The notes: generated by a model from the letters alone, not told the origin. A stretch of DNA of 64,000 nt from Oryza sativa Japonica Group (GCF_034140825.1 NC_089036.1:1073001-1137000), one strand, 5' to 3'. Shown: positions 1-17,842, counted from the first letter of the stretch. A program made the numbers and translations.

Positions 1-946
1 GGTGTCTTTTGACAGAAAAAACCTCCCTAAATCTTGCAAATTATGAACCGTTGGATCAATCGTGCAACATAAGTAAAACCTACTTTTCCTCCTTCCGCTT
101 CTCAGTCCATCCGTCGCCGCCGCCCGGCCTCGCGGGCTGGTCGGAAGGAGTCAACGACAGCGGCAAGCCCCCCCCCCCCTCCCATGGCCGGCCTCCTCTC
201 CCTCCCCCCTTCTCTTTCCAAGGTTGCACGGCCCATTTTCCCCCCACCGCCAATGCCGGCTCTCCGCCCGCTGCCAACCCCGCAGCTCCGACGCCGCTGC
301 CGGCGCCTCGTCGCCCGCCCGTGTCCACCACCCACTGCCGGTCATCCACCGTCCACGGCCGTCCCTTTAAGATACTGGTACGAAGTATTTAAATTGAGTG
401 TCTAGATTTCAGGCACGTGAAATTTTCGAAAAAAAGAGAGTTCATTTTTTTTGTATGCCGTAGTTCCAGTGGTTATTATCACTTCCCTGTTAGTACTTGT
501 GGCTTATTATCACTCCCCAGTTTCCAATATAAAAAAACTTTATAAAATTACATGATATAAACGTATAACTCAATACAATTTACAATATTACATGAAAAAA
601 GAACTCAAACTTACATAAAAACATATATAGCAATAAAACTGTAGTTAAAATAAATTAAAATTGCACATTGCATAGCCTTATCAATGTGTAATATTTGGTG
701 AATATATAAATTAAAGCTTACAAACTTATAGATGTCTTAAAAAATAAATTTTAAGGTATAAAATTAGCTATATTTTGGAATGAAAGGGAGTACTAGCAAT
801 TAGCAAATCATTTCTATGCATTGATTTGAGAGTCATTTGACCAATGTTGTTGCTCACAATTGACACGTGTGTAATAACTATCTACACGCCTGTCTTATAC
901 CGTTATACGCTGACGTCAGCAATAGTGTCACCAACCCGCGCGCGCC
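1..946. other. Intergenic / upstream of METTL23-like gene
   Basis: Bases about 100-360 are GC-rich and proline/serine-coding in one frame but carry no recognisable domain. Bases 420-800 are AT-rich and look non-coding. No gene can be supported here. Confidence 0.5.
911..918. promoter_or_regulatory. Palindromic TGACGTCA (CRE/as-1-like) site
   Basis: The perfect palindrome TGACGTCA lies 29 bp upstream of the METTL23-like start codon. This core is a classic binding site for plant bZIP (TGA-type) factors. Binding here is inferred only from the sequence. Confidence 0.45.
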
Positions 947-1110
947 ATGGAAACCGCCGCCTCGGCGTCCACCTCAACGCCGGAGGGGGATTCCGGCCAA
1001 CATGCCGCCGCCGCTCCGCCGCGCATGACCACCGTATCCAAGCACTACTTCGGCGGCGCCTCATCGGCCCACAACCACGACCTCCGGGTGGACATCATCG
1101 AGGTATGTCG

Positions 1111-1141
<31 letters not shown>

Positions 1142-2725
1142 AGTGTTATGGGTGTCTCTCCAAGACGCCTCGCTGCCGCGATCGGTAAATCTCGCCGCGA
1201 CGTGACGAGCAGTAGCACCATGGCTGCGAGTGAAGGTGGTAGAGATGGCGACGCCGGGGTTAGGGGTGATTCGTGCAGGCCAAGTGCTCGGCGAAATGCC
1301 GCACCCGGCTGTTGTTGATCGGCTCTCGACAAGTCCTGGGAATTTTCCTTTTCAGAAAAGAAGTCGGCTTCGGAAATTGTTGCTTATGATTCTGCATTTT
1401 TGTTTTGGATTCAATTGCTACTGCCATCTCTGAGTTTCTTTGACACAACTGCTGTTGCCTCGTAGAATATAGAAGAGGATTACGGGATGTTTGTCTGGCC
1501 ATGCAGTGTCATTCTAGCAGAGTACGTGTGGCAGCAGAGGTCACGCTTCACTGCCTCCACAGTTGTCGAGGTACTATACTTGTCATCTTTAAATTCTACT
1601 CTTGAGTGTCAATGGCCAATGATGATCTACTTGCCATTGTGATGATCAACCATAAATCAGGTCCTAGCGCCAGCCTCTGTTATGAGGTTTGGTACAGCCA
1701 TTATGACATTCTGTTAGTAGTAATTGTATCCAGTTCAGAGCATATTTTGCACTCTAATTTTAATTTGCATGTACGACTTTCAGCTTGGTGCCGGAACCTC
1801 ACTACCAGGGTTAGTAGCTGCAAAGGTTGGAGCAGACGTCACACTGACAGACATCGCACATAATACAGAGGTTAAGTTCATTCAGAGGGGTGCTGTGTTT
1901 CATTCATCTAGGCTCATATTAATTATTTTCTTCTTATGTTTTATCAATAGGTCCTGAACAACATCAGACAAGTATGCGGTCTCAATAATGTCAACTGCAC
2001 TGTAAGTTTTTTTATTTAGAGGGAAATGCATGGTGGTACTTTGCATTCTGCTACATAGCTTAACAAATCTGCATTCTACAACATAGCTTAATAAATCTGC
2101 ATTCTACTACATAGCTTAATAAATCTGCATTATGGTACATATAGCTTAATAAGTCGACAACACTCATGCAGGTATTAGGACTTACCTGGGGAGAATGGGA
2201 TGAACCTACATTTGACTTGCATCCTGATGTTATTCTTGGAGCCGATGTGCTTTACGACTCAGCAAGTAAGCTACACCTACACGGGCTACACATCTGTATT
2301 TGTAGTTCTGTATAATTTTCATGTTGACTGACCTGCACACAACTGCATCAATTTGGCTAGAGTTTGATGATCTCTTCGCGACAGTCTCATTTCTCTTGGA
2401 AAATTCCCCGGGGGCGATGTTCATAACCACATATCACAATCGCAGGTTCCGGGAATTGTTTTACCCTTCTCCTCATGGAAGAATTGCAGGAATTGTTTTA
2501 CCCTTCTCCTTGTGTGTCAACTATTTGATTCCTGTATGCAGTGGTCATCATTTGATTGAATTTTTAATGGTGAAGTGGGGTTTGAAGTGTTTAAAGCTTC
2601 GGGATGGCTTCTCCTTCCTTCCGTCATGCAAGGCTGCTTCACTACAAGGGAACATTCAGCTTGTTGAGATTGCACTTGACAAGGAAAAACCGAACTGCTC
2701 TTCAGCTGACGAGAACAATCTGTAG
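947..2725 (+). CDS. METTL23-like protein methyltransferase, 7 exons
   Basis: The gene has seven exons: 947-1102, 1466-1570, 1784-1870, 1951-2001, 2172-2265, 2361-2445 and 2542-2725. They join into a 253-residue protein with GT-AG junctions throughout. The start is the first ATG of the GC-rich exon and gives METAASAS. A glycine-rich SAM-binding loop, LGAGTSLPG, begins at residue 88. It is followed by an acidic beta-strand end (VTLTDIA) and the motif ILGADVLYDS, both typical of the Methyltransf_16 family that includes METTL21 and METTL23. In animals METTL23 acts on histone H3 arginine. The plant substrate is not known to me, so the substrate is open. The 31-cytosine tract just after the first splice donor is odd. 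The gene converges on the Abitram homologue. The family call is firm; the METTL23 subtype is likely. Confidence 0.86.
1111..1141. repeat. Poly-C tract (31 bp) in intron 1
   Basis: A run of 31 cytosines starts eight bases after the exon 1 donor of the METTL23-like gene. The complement is poly-G and could form a G-quadruplex. Its exact length is suspect, as such runs are hard to sequence. Confidence 0.9.
2032..2155. repeat. About 31 bp minisatellite, four units, in intron 4
   Basis: Four imperfect units of about 31 bp, each containing ACATAGCTTAA followed by ATCTGCATT, fill most of the intron between exons 4 and 5 of the METTL23-like gene. It stops about 15 bp before the splice acceptor. Confidence 0.85.
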
Positions 2726-3515
2726 CAGTTATGTTCCATGCGGTTCAGCCTTATGGGGGCTGAAGGCAAGAACATGGCACAACTTTGGGGCATCCTCCGC
2801 ACACAGGTTAACTTTTATAACACTAGGTGATTTCCAGGAGCAACATCATGTAAAATTGCCCGTACAAAATATTCTCAAGTTTAACCATGGATTGTATTTG
2901 TTGGACAAGCTTGTTAAACGAAGATTCACCAAACCAATAGTTATGACAGAATATTACACATCTCTACACGGGATGTTCCAACAGAACTTAATCGAACATG
3001 TTTTCCTTAGTATCAATGAGATGATAATCATCAGACATTGCATGTAGGAGCAGCAATCAGTTGTAATACAAAATGCTCCTCATTGTGAGGTTAACATGAT
3101 TCCAACTCACAAATTTGATATGCCACTTGATATGATAGGACCGTCAAGTATTAGTGTGTAGCTGATGAAACTTCTATCAGACTGTCCAGCAAAGCACACA
3201 CGAGAACTTCCTCTTCATTAGCACCAGTACGGATAAATCTGGAATCTGGATTGTTTTCAAATTCCGTAAACAGGTAAATAAATGGCAGTGGACCATCGTG
3301 CAAGGATCTTTCATCCTGAGGGAATGGTCGACTCATGCCTAGGCTGTGGGATCATTGTCGAAAATTCCTGGATGTACATAAAATACTTAAAATGTGCATG
3401 CACGAATTGAATTATGCAAGAAAACAGTACTAATTGTTAACACTGGAACTGAAGGAAACATGAAAAAAATGATGGAGCACTAGTCCAGAAACATGCACCG
3501 ATTACCTTTTGGATG
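2726..3515. other. Convergent 3' ends of METTL23-like and Abitram genes
   Basis: The 3' untranslated regions of two tail-to-tail genes meet here. On the minus strand a donor at 3505/3504 and an acceptor at 3369/3368 suggest a 3'-UTR intron. The putative last exon carries an open frame of 61 codons (3336-3151). Overlapping transcripts are possible but not shown. Confidence 0.5.
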
Positions 3516-5887
3516 TCAGCATGTTCCCCTCAAGTTCTTGTAATCATCGTAGCTAAGAAATTTATCCTTGATTTTTAGCCAGTCAGCTGGCTTTGGCATA
3601 AAAATTGCTATATATCCTTCTCTGTCAGCCTAATAAAGGTGGGAAAAGTATATGTGTTGGTCAGAGTATGAAAAAAAAATAAAAACTTGCGCAAGCAGAT
3701 ACAGAATGACAGGTCACGAGTAAAAGGTAATGCAATATATGACAAACACACAGTGATCCACAGACTTCTATCACAGGTACAGAGCTAAATGATATCTAGT
3801 CAATTCATTTGTGAGAAGAGGGTCGACCTAAACCTCCCACTTCACCCACAATCTACGTTCATGATAAATGCAATAGCTGTATTCATGATATATCAGACAG
3901 ATGTGCAACTTTACCAGTGTTTATCTGGAATCCAACTAGTTTTTTTATTCTAATCTAGTCTGTGATTTCCTATGTATGACTTCATGTCACAATTCTATTC
4001 ACTTGTGTATGGCACCAACATTGAAATTTATGAGTGAAATAATTCAAAAATCTCCTTGCTGAGTATGGGCCTTTTTTGCAACAAGATGGCAGAATAATAA
4101 ACACTATCTCATGTTTGATATTAGAATGTTACTGATACAGAAAACTATAGACAATATGTCCATACATGTCTGACCACTGTTTCAATGCATCAGACAAGTG
4201 ACAACAGTAAAAAATATATATTTAACCCAAACTAAAAAAAAATAAAAAGAAAACAAGGAAAGAACTGAAACACAGGAGGAAAGAAAATCAAGGCACTTGT
4301 TAGGTCAAAACAGGATACTCACAGAGGTGTTAAGCAGGTCTGGTTGTTTGATCAATCTATCATTGATCTCCAAAAGTGATCCTTTCACACAACACCTACA
4401 TGAGTTTAGCATAAACAACAACTCAGTGCAAAAATAGAATGGCATTATCAATTATTGATTGGGAGATCTAGTGGACCAACCTCACTACAAAAGAATTACT
4501 ACTTGTGCAGACTTTACACAGCGCTGAATTTTCTTGCAAATGTTGTGCATTCTGTAAAGTAAAATAAGAACCGAGTCATGCTTCCATAGTTCCAATAAGT
4601 CAACCAATGATAAAAACATGCTTCAAGAGTTCAAGTCATCCAATTACCCTTTTGCGTTTTCCTGTGACTTTCATCTCACTGCGGTCTGACTTCCCAACAT
4701 TGAAATCAACGGCAGTTATCCCCCCTTCCTCTTTCAATGCAATATGGGCTGAAGCTAAACCAACCACACACAATCTGATCTTTTGAGAAACAGAAGAAAC
4801 CAGCGAGAAAAAAAAAGTTCAGCTTCATCATAGACGCGGTAATTAAAACGAAGGATGGAGTGGCACGTTTCAGCTCAAGCTACATATGAAAATAATTAAC
4901 TACCACAAAATTGAAGCATGCCTCAAAAAGATAAACCAATGGTATGATGATATTCCTTAAGAATGCACTAGACATAGTTGCCTATTGCCTACATATAATC
5001 TCATTGGGGAAAACACACCACAGTGAATTATGACCTGCTTTGGATCCACCTTGTGAATATGAAAAGTTCATCAACAAACCCATTCTAACATTTTTTTTTC
5101 TAAGGAAGACTAATTTTGATTTCTTGGGAGCTCACCCGTTTGGATGGCGGTACACATACTGATCATGTCCTGGATTGAGAAAGTCTGCCCAAGAAAATAA
5201 CAAGAGTTGAATTAGACGATTTGAAGCATAGATGAACCTATATTTCAATCACACTACCAAATGCAGCAGAATTGGATTCAGTTCAACATAAGGTTCTTTG
5301 AAGACTCGGAAATGTTCACTGTGACCAGAATATGTATGGGCAATGTAAGATGTGGCCTTTTGTTTTTAACTTGTATTGGTCAAAGAAAAGTAAATTCATA
5401 GACAAAACGATTCAGTATCTGGTATTTCAACAGCAAATTGGGTAAAGTAATCCATGGTCCATACTCGATAAAGCAATGCGTACTGAAAAGGCTAGAGCAT
5501 TCAGCCCAAGTGAAGAAATTGGAGCTCTACCTACCTAACGACCTCAACAACTTCTCAACCTTCCCTAACCTTAATAACGGAATGCCAAGTTCCCCTAACA
5601 TCGAAGCTCTCTCTATGCTACGTACAAACATACCCAAAAACCCAAAAACCCAAAAACTTCCAATAAAAACTTCCAATCTTTTACATCAGGTAGGGCTCTA
5701 GGAAGTAAAAAGTACCAGCGACGAAGTAGCGGGCGAAGTTGGCCTCCACGGCGGAGGGCGGGAACGGCGGAAGGTCGCCGGCATCGGGGACGACGAGGGC
5801 CCGGGTCTCCTCGTCGACCGCAGACTCCCGTTGCGGGGACCGTTCAAGCGGCGGCGGCGCGTCTAGGGTTGCGGATTCTTCCGCCAT
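3516..5887 (-). CDS. Abitram (FAM206A/Simiate) homologue, 6 exons
   Basis: Six minus-strand exons, 5887-5716, 5184-5136, 4774-4648, 4551-4481, 4395-4323 and 3629-3516, join into a 201-residue protein. After an acidic, proline-rich N terminus the protein follows vertebrate Abitram closely. Shared blocks are RYFVADFLNPGHDQYVY, LCVVGLASAHIAL, ENSALCKVCTSSN, VKGSLLEINDRLI and DREGYIAIFMPKPADW. Abitram has a lipoyl/glycine-cleavage-H-like beta fold. In mammals it binds actin and RNA polymerase II and sits in nuclear speckles; the plant role is unknown to me. All introns are GT-AG and the phases match. The stop lies 10 bases before a possible 3'-UTR donor, so a spliced UTR would probably not trigger decay. 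A G-box at 6060-6065 lies about 170 bp upstream. The homology call rests on block matches from memory. Confidence 0.8.
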
Positions 5888-6059
5888 TAGGGCGCGCGAC
5901 GCGTGGATCTCCTCCGCCGCCGGAGAGCTCGTGCCGCGCGTGGCCGGTGTGGGTTTTGCTTTGCGGCGGCGGCGGCGCGAGCAGAAGAGAGATATTCCCG
6001 TTTAGATGTGGAATTAACTTTTTGCCACTGGACCCACATGTCATAGACACATGTGGAGC

Positions 6060-6065
6060 CACGTG
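6060..6065. promoter_or_regulatory. G-box CACGTG upstream of Abitram homologue
   Basis: CACGTG lies about 175 bp upstream of the minus-strand start codon at 5887. A short inverted pair of CCACATG and CATGTGG sits beside it. G-boxes bind bHLH and bZIP factors; use here is inferred. Confidence 0.4.
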
Positions 6066-6860
6066 TCATTGAGATAGAGGTGACAAATAGTTATTTGTCA
6101 AATCTAAAAGTGGAAATAGTTAAAAGCCCCGTGAAGAGAAGGGCAAAGTGCGTGGGAGTGTGTGAGCCGTTAGATCATTCGATCCAACGGCCTACAGCGG
6201 TACAGCTCGGGCGTTTCGGAATTTGCTCTTTTTTTTGCAAATCCCCACCTCTTTTCCTGCTATTCCAATTTGATCCTCGGCAATAAGGGTACAGTTCATT
6301 TTTAACCCTCGAACATTGCTCAAAGTCTGTTTTCACCATTATTTTTAAGAAAATGGGATAAACTCTCTACGTCCAATTGGATGTACATGTCCATAAGAAC
6401 CGATTGTTTTTTGTCCTAAACTTTAAAAAACAAAAATAGACACACTGAAACTTATTTCAAGTTGGTTTTCATCTGTATTAGTTTCATATTTGTCAACCTA
6501 CATATAAGTGACAGCTACACCATTAAAATATGCGTAATAAAAGGTTCAAGTCTTCAACTCAATACATATACTCATATTTATGCCTATTTATTTTTCTTTT
6601 TAGTGGTAGACGGTGTGTTCATCAATAGAGAGACATCTACGACTATAATGACTTCGTCGATTTCTAAATAAGTTAGTCCAATCTCTCAGAAATGCTCATT
6701 AGGGTGGGGATGCATGTGTACCTTCATATAGGCAAATATGCACACATACATAAGTATATATGTTTCGAAAAAAAACAGAAAGAAAAAATATCCTCATTTC
6801 AAATAATACCCTAATTTGAGAGTTGCTTCAATAATCTTTGGGGCAGGGTTTATAAAACCG

Positions 6861-6976
6861 CGCGGTTACCATGCACGGTAACCTTTTCAGTTTTTGAAAC
6901 CACGGTATGTCTCGCGGTTACCATGTGGTTTTCGCGGTAACCACGCGGTTACCGCGGGGGTGCGGTAACCACACCA
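6861..6976. repeat. Cluster of alternating GGTTACC / GGTAACC units
   Basis: At least six copies of GGTTACC or its complement GGTAACC, mostly set in CGCGG contexts, lie within about 115 bp in alternating orientation. They form several overlapping small palindromes. Its family is not known to me. It looks like a fragment of a repetitive element. Confidence 0.7.
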
Positions 6977-7042
6977 AAAATGGTAAGGGGAACCCTGTTT
7001 TGGGGATGCCCATAGTAATAGGAGACATGCGTGGTTTCATAA

Positions 7043-7366
7043 GGGCATGCTCAATGGTAGAGACGAAAATGGTCTCTTAAACAATGCAAGATTATTAAGA
7101 GACCATGTCTTTACAATAGTTGAGACGACAAAGACTCTAATCATTAACTCAAAAAATATTCCTTTTGTCAATATTCAATATTCTTTCTACTTTTTTTACC
7201 CTCATGCAACTTTATTTCCATATTACAGTGATTAAGAGTCATTGTTAAGCCATTGTCATAAATAACAGCGATGTTTTGTCTCTTCTCTTTCTCTTTCTTC
7301 CATGTCAATAAATATTCCTAATTAGCAACGCTGAGAGACCACTGTTGATAACCATTGTACATGCCC
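7043..7366. mobile_element. Tourist-like MITE (PIF/Harbinger), 324 bp
   Basis: The left end GGGCATGCTCAATGG and the right end CCATTGTACATGCCC form terminal inverted repeats. A TAA target-site duplication flanks them (7040-7042 and 7367-7369). There is no coding capacity, as expected for a non-autonomous element. Confidence 0.8.
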
Positions 7367-7669
7367 TAAGAGCGAATGTGTGCGTGTTATATAAGCATTT
7401 TCGTCTGTACTATATTTCGAACAAAAAAAATTGGCAAGCAAAAGTTTTTCCAACAAAAGTGGAAAAACACTCGATAGAAGTATCCACAATTCTAGCTAGC
7501 CACATTTCAGTCATCAAGTCATTATGCATATATGCCATTAATCACAAATACTAGACAACTACTTATCAAATCCATTATTACTAGTACGTAGCATTATGTT
7601 TCTTTCTCGAATAATTCGAGTGTGTATACACTAGTAGTGAGACGTAGATGGTAAAATCAATCATCATCA

Positions 7670-10078
<2,409 letters not shown>

Positions 10079-10560
10079 CTAGCAGTGACACATGAAAGCA
10101 AGAAGAATGGATGCAAGTGTCAGTTGCAGCATTCACAAGGCCTGCTTTTTCTTGCTGTCAGGACAGGATAAGTTGATGTCACCAAGGATACAGCGAAAAT
10201 TCAGGGTATGATCACAGCAAGGGAACAATCAGATTCAGTCTGAATATTCATCAGACTAAAGAGACAGATTTAGTCTGAAAATTCAGTCTATGTTGAATCA
10301 AATTTTCAGTAACTTAAAGAGACAGAGATCAAAGCTGCATTCTTCTGGCTCATCAGGATTGTATGTGAAATCTTTTCTAGTGAATTTTTGGAATTAAGCA
10401 GAGAAAGAAAGATACCTTCTGTCTTCCTGAGATCGCTTCAAACTAACTGACGAACTGTGGCAGTGATCAACAGATGGAAGAGAGAGGCATCAGCTGATAG
10501 CTATTGGTAACTGAAGAATCATTTTGTACAGAAGGACTATTGCATCATGCATATATATAG
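10079..10560 (-). promoter_or_regulatory. TDR 5' leader, putative UTR intron and TATA box
   Basis: On the minus strand TATATATATG at about 10551-10560 resembles a TATA box. A donor, AGAAG|GTATC at 10416/10415, and an acceptor, CTGCTAG at 10079, would frame a 337 bp intron in the 5' UTR. It would end 18 bp before the start codon. This is inference from signals only. Confidence 0.5.
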
Positions 10561-12165
10561 TTCACATGTGTGTGTTCCTCTGAATTTAGCCATGGCTATC
10601 TGATGATGTATTGATACCAAGTCTTCGGAAATGGCTGTCAAATTATGTATGATACTAGTTGAATTTTGAATTCTTTACTTAATCACTCCACCTATATTGC
10701 TCTGAAGGTTTGTTGTGGGTAGGTGAGTTGCAAGAAAGGTGTGAGAGTTTTCTAACTCCAATACAAATGTTGTTGTCTAATACGCAAGTAATCGCAATTG
10801 CGATGAGTCCTCTCAAACTACGCAATGACAGTTTTGGTTATACTACCTATAATCATGGAGATAAAATGTTCACAAGAACCTCTTTTACATGAGTTCTGAG
10901 TGAAATTCAGAACTTGTCTGTTAATTCAGTAAAAAAAAAAAAAGTTCAAATGAACAGGGTGAGACAGAGCCTTGAGCTGATCTGGTCCCTCTCCATTGAC
11001 AGCAGACAGCAAACGTAAGAGGTTGTTGAATCGAAAAAAGCTTAGCTGTGTGAGATATTTGCTGATGCAATGTTACTCTGTCGTCCACGCTTCAGAGTTC
11101 TGAGTTCAACAAGTCACATGATAAAAAGGACAGGCACAACAGAAAGGAAAAGGGATAGCTACAAAACCCATATGCTGAATTTGAACTGCAGATTTAAACA
11201 TGGAATATACAAACAATTCGATTATCACCATTAAATGTTCTTATTACGATTCTTTGGTTGGGTGATAGCTAAAATACATCATGGCAGCTTGTGGAATGCT
11301 TTCCACTTGCCAGGATCAGGACATATGGATAATTGGATAAGTTTGAGAAGTCTCATCTCTTCAGAAACTGCATCCCAATATAGTTATGTTTGATGTTCAG
11401 AAATCAGAATGCTACTCTTTAATTAAATTCGACAAGAAACTCATTATGTTCAGAACTAGTCGGCAAGAGAACACCTGCAGCAATCACTGTCAATTAGACT
11501 TTCAGAAGACGAGTAACGGTCAAGTATTTTGTTCTTTCTGCAATCTGAACATCTTTGGCTGCAATAAATCATTGCAGCATGTAGTAAATTAACTGATGGT
11601 AGTACAAACAACACAAATCTGAAATCACTGGTGACAAACGAACTGTAGGTGCCATTGATTTCATTTTGCATCAGCAAGAGCATGAGAGTTTATGCCCGGT
11701 CCTTCGAGAACATACACAGCAACCAACAAGTACTACTGTACTAGCAATATATAATTTGGTCTTGAATGGCACATGATTCTTCTAGTGATAAGCTCGAATA
11801 TAGTTTTTATTGACAGCAATGTGGAAACACTGTCGAAAAAGTTGGCCGGTGTTGGATGCAAAGATGGATTCTTGTAAATGCAAAATCTGACCTCTTTTTT
11901 CTTGCCATTGAAATGTACATGGAGGGATCAAGTTCCATGAACTAGAGCCATCAGAAAATAAAGTTTGGCACTACTTCTCCCACTTGGACTTTGCCCTTTT
12001 GGTCAGAATCCCTACTCTCTTTTAGCTTCATGAGGAATTCTCTTGGGAGTCCTAACTTTCAATTTAGGCACAATAAACACAGATATGCATTGCAAGTTTG
12101 CAATCACTTGTTTAAGCTTTAAGGAGAATATTTGGCAATGATAAGATATTTATTGTTATTTTATT

Positions 12166-12167
<2 letters not shown>

Positions 12168-12244
<77 letters not shown>
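12168..12244. repeat. (ATT)n microsatellite, about 25 units
   Basis: An almost perfect run of about 77 bp of ATT/TTA trinucleotides. It lies about 80 bp upstream of the E2 TATA box, so length change could alter promoter spacing. Confidence 0.95.
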
Positions 12245-12320
12245 CATGCCCTGTTCCTTTTTTCTTTTCAATGTCTCATTCAAGAATCATATACCATTTG
12301 GACCATGCTAATGATGTCGG

Positions 12321-12328
12321 TATATATA
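12321..12328 (+). promoter_or_regulatory. TATA box of the E2 gene
   Basis: TATATATA lies about 120 bp upstream of the E2 start codon at 12441, in a good position for a core promoter with a leader of about 90 bp. Confidence 0.6.
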
Positions 12329-12440
12329 GCCCAGTGATCATCGGTACCCAGACCATCGAAACAAAACATTCTTCAGTTGATCTTGAGATTAAGTCACTCC
12401 TCCATCCCATCTCAAGAACTGATCAAGGAAAGGAAAAAAA

Positions 12441-13251
<811 letters not shown>

Positions 13252-13582
13252 GCTTAGCTGCAAGCTAGCTAATTGCAGCTGAAATGGCAATTGGATTTGG
13301 ATTTGGATGCAGGGGACAATCAGTCAATCACCAGCATGTCGATTAGAATTCAGAAATATAGATCGTGCCATAAAAAAAGATAGTAATAATTCTTGCTTGC
13401 AATTATTAGGATTGTTGTTGCAAATCTGAATCATCGTTATCATCTAACCTATAATCAAAAACCATCGTCTTCTTGGTGAGGAGGAATAATAAAAGTCTGC
13501 GATTTTGACGGAATTATTGTTCGTCAGAAGTGAAATTGGAATTATTGTTCTTTAAAAGTGAAAATTTTTCACTGACACAACC

Positions 13583-13664
13583 GACGCTTTGGCCGAGTGG
13601 TTAAGGCGTGTGCCTGCTAAGTACATGGGGTTTCCCCGCGAGAGTTCGAATCTCTCAGGCGTCG
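13583..13664 (+). tRNA. tRNA-Ser (anticodon GCU)
   Basis: This 82 bp gene folds as a class II tRNA. The acceptor stem GACGCTT pairs with AGGCGTC and leaves G as discriminator. The D-loop region GCCGAGTGGTTAAGGC is typical. The anticodon loop CTGCTAA gives GCT, a long variable arm follows, and the T-loop is GTTCGAATC. A run of Ts a few bases downstream can serve as the RNA polymerase III terminator. No intron is seen. Confidence 0.95.
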
Positions 13665-14802
13665 ATTAACTTTTTTATTTTTTTTCCAACCAACTCGTAA
13701 TATTTTTTTATATATATTTTCACTTTCTTTCAGAATCCCTACGGTTACTTCGAGACGATTTTTTTGGGGGGGGATTTTGCGTTACCCTTGTGTGAATCGA
13801 ACGCTACCACAGCCCAATTGCGAACAGTCCAGCTGCTGGATTGAAAAATAAATAAATATAATACAACAGCTCTCGATATTATAATCCATGTGTTTGTAAC
13901 TTTGTGCTTAAATTTTGCAGCGACATCGAGAGCTAAATTTAATCTTAGAAAAACAAAAGGAAGGCCTCAATCGGGTCTTTTGAAATCAGGGGACAATTGC
14001 CAATTAACCAGTTGAGATATATATATCTTGGTTCCAGGCACTTCCAGCTGAGTTTTATTTAACCTGGTGATCTTCTGAGATGATAGGTTTTGACTGATTG
14101 TTGGTGACAACCACCCACCAAATTGCATCCAGTTTAACAATTTTCAAACATGTACGCATGTATGATATTGATTCTGCTAGGCTGTTGCATAGATGGCCTT
14201 TAAAAATGTAACTGGCAAAGATACAGAATTCCAGCAGATTCCACATATTATAATTTACAAACAGGCCTCTACTTCAAAGTTCAAACATGCTCTCCACAAT
14301 CTCCAGAAAAATCATTATGTTACTAGAGCTAGATGTTGACTCCAGGTAACCATTGGAAGTTGAGTAGGCCACTTGTATGCAACAATTGGACAAGTCAGAA
14401 GAACATCACAGATCTTGCTCCATTTGCAGAACAGAATATGAAGGGGAAACATAATTTTCCATTGAAGTGAAATAAGAAGGAAAAGAATAAACTGAGTGCG
14501 ATTACATCATGTCTACTTATGAAACAGGGATAACAAGAATTTTTTTTCTCAAACACAGGAAATACCATCTAGGAAAGTTACCTAATTGCCACGACTTGTC
14601 AGTCACACGAGATAATCACAAGGCAGAAAGGAGAAAATGAAACAAACGGATCGCTCATTGCCTCGACAAAGAGGCCTTGCTGCAGCTGCCAGTAAACTAG
14701 GATCCCCGGACCATGAATGCTGTTTCGCTGAAGCAAGACGCAACAATAATAAAGCCTGGCAACTTCATCGTTCTTCTTCTTCGTCGTCTACTGATGATTA
14801 GA
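13665..14802. other. Intergenic region tRNA-Ser to OsRac6
   Basis: It contains the Pol III T-run, AT-rich sequence and the likely OsRac6 3' UTR (roughly 14500-14802). No other gene is supported. Confidence 0.55.

Positions 14803-17842
<3,040 letters not shown>

Larger units (their letters stand above)
5888..7669. other. Intergenic region between Abitram homologue and TDR
   Basis: It contains the Abitram promoter (to about 6200), a cluster of GGTWACC repeats, a Tourist-like MITE and the likely TDR 3' UTR near 7500-7669. No further gene can be supported. Confidence 0.6.
10561..12440. other. Divergent intergenic region TDR / E2 enzyme
   Basis: About 1.9 kb between two head-to-head genes. It is AT-rich and holds a long ATT microsatellite and the E2 promoter. 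I see no open frame with recognisable content and no clear transposon ends. Confidence 0.55.

Noticed and set aside
9-392. Plus-strand open frame of 127 codons, Pro/Ser-rich
   Set aside because: Low-complexity translation of a GC-rich stretch with no recognisable domain or neighbouring exon.
2032-2155. Possible CRISPR-like array
   Set aside because: Adjacent imperfect units without unique spacers in a plant intron; a minisatellite.
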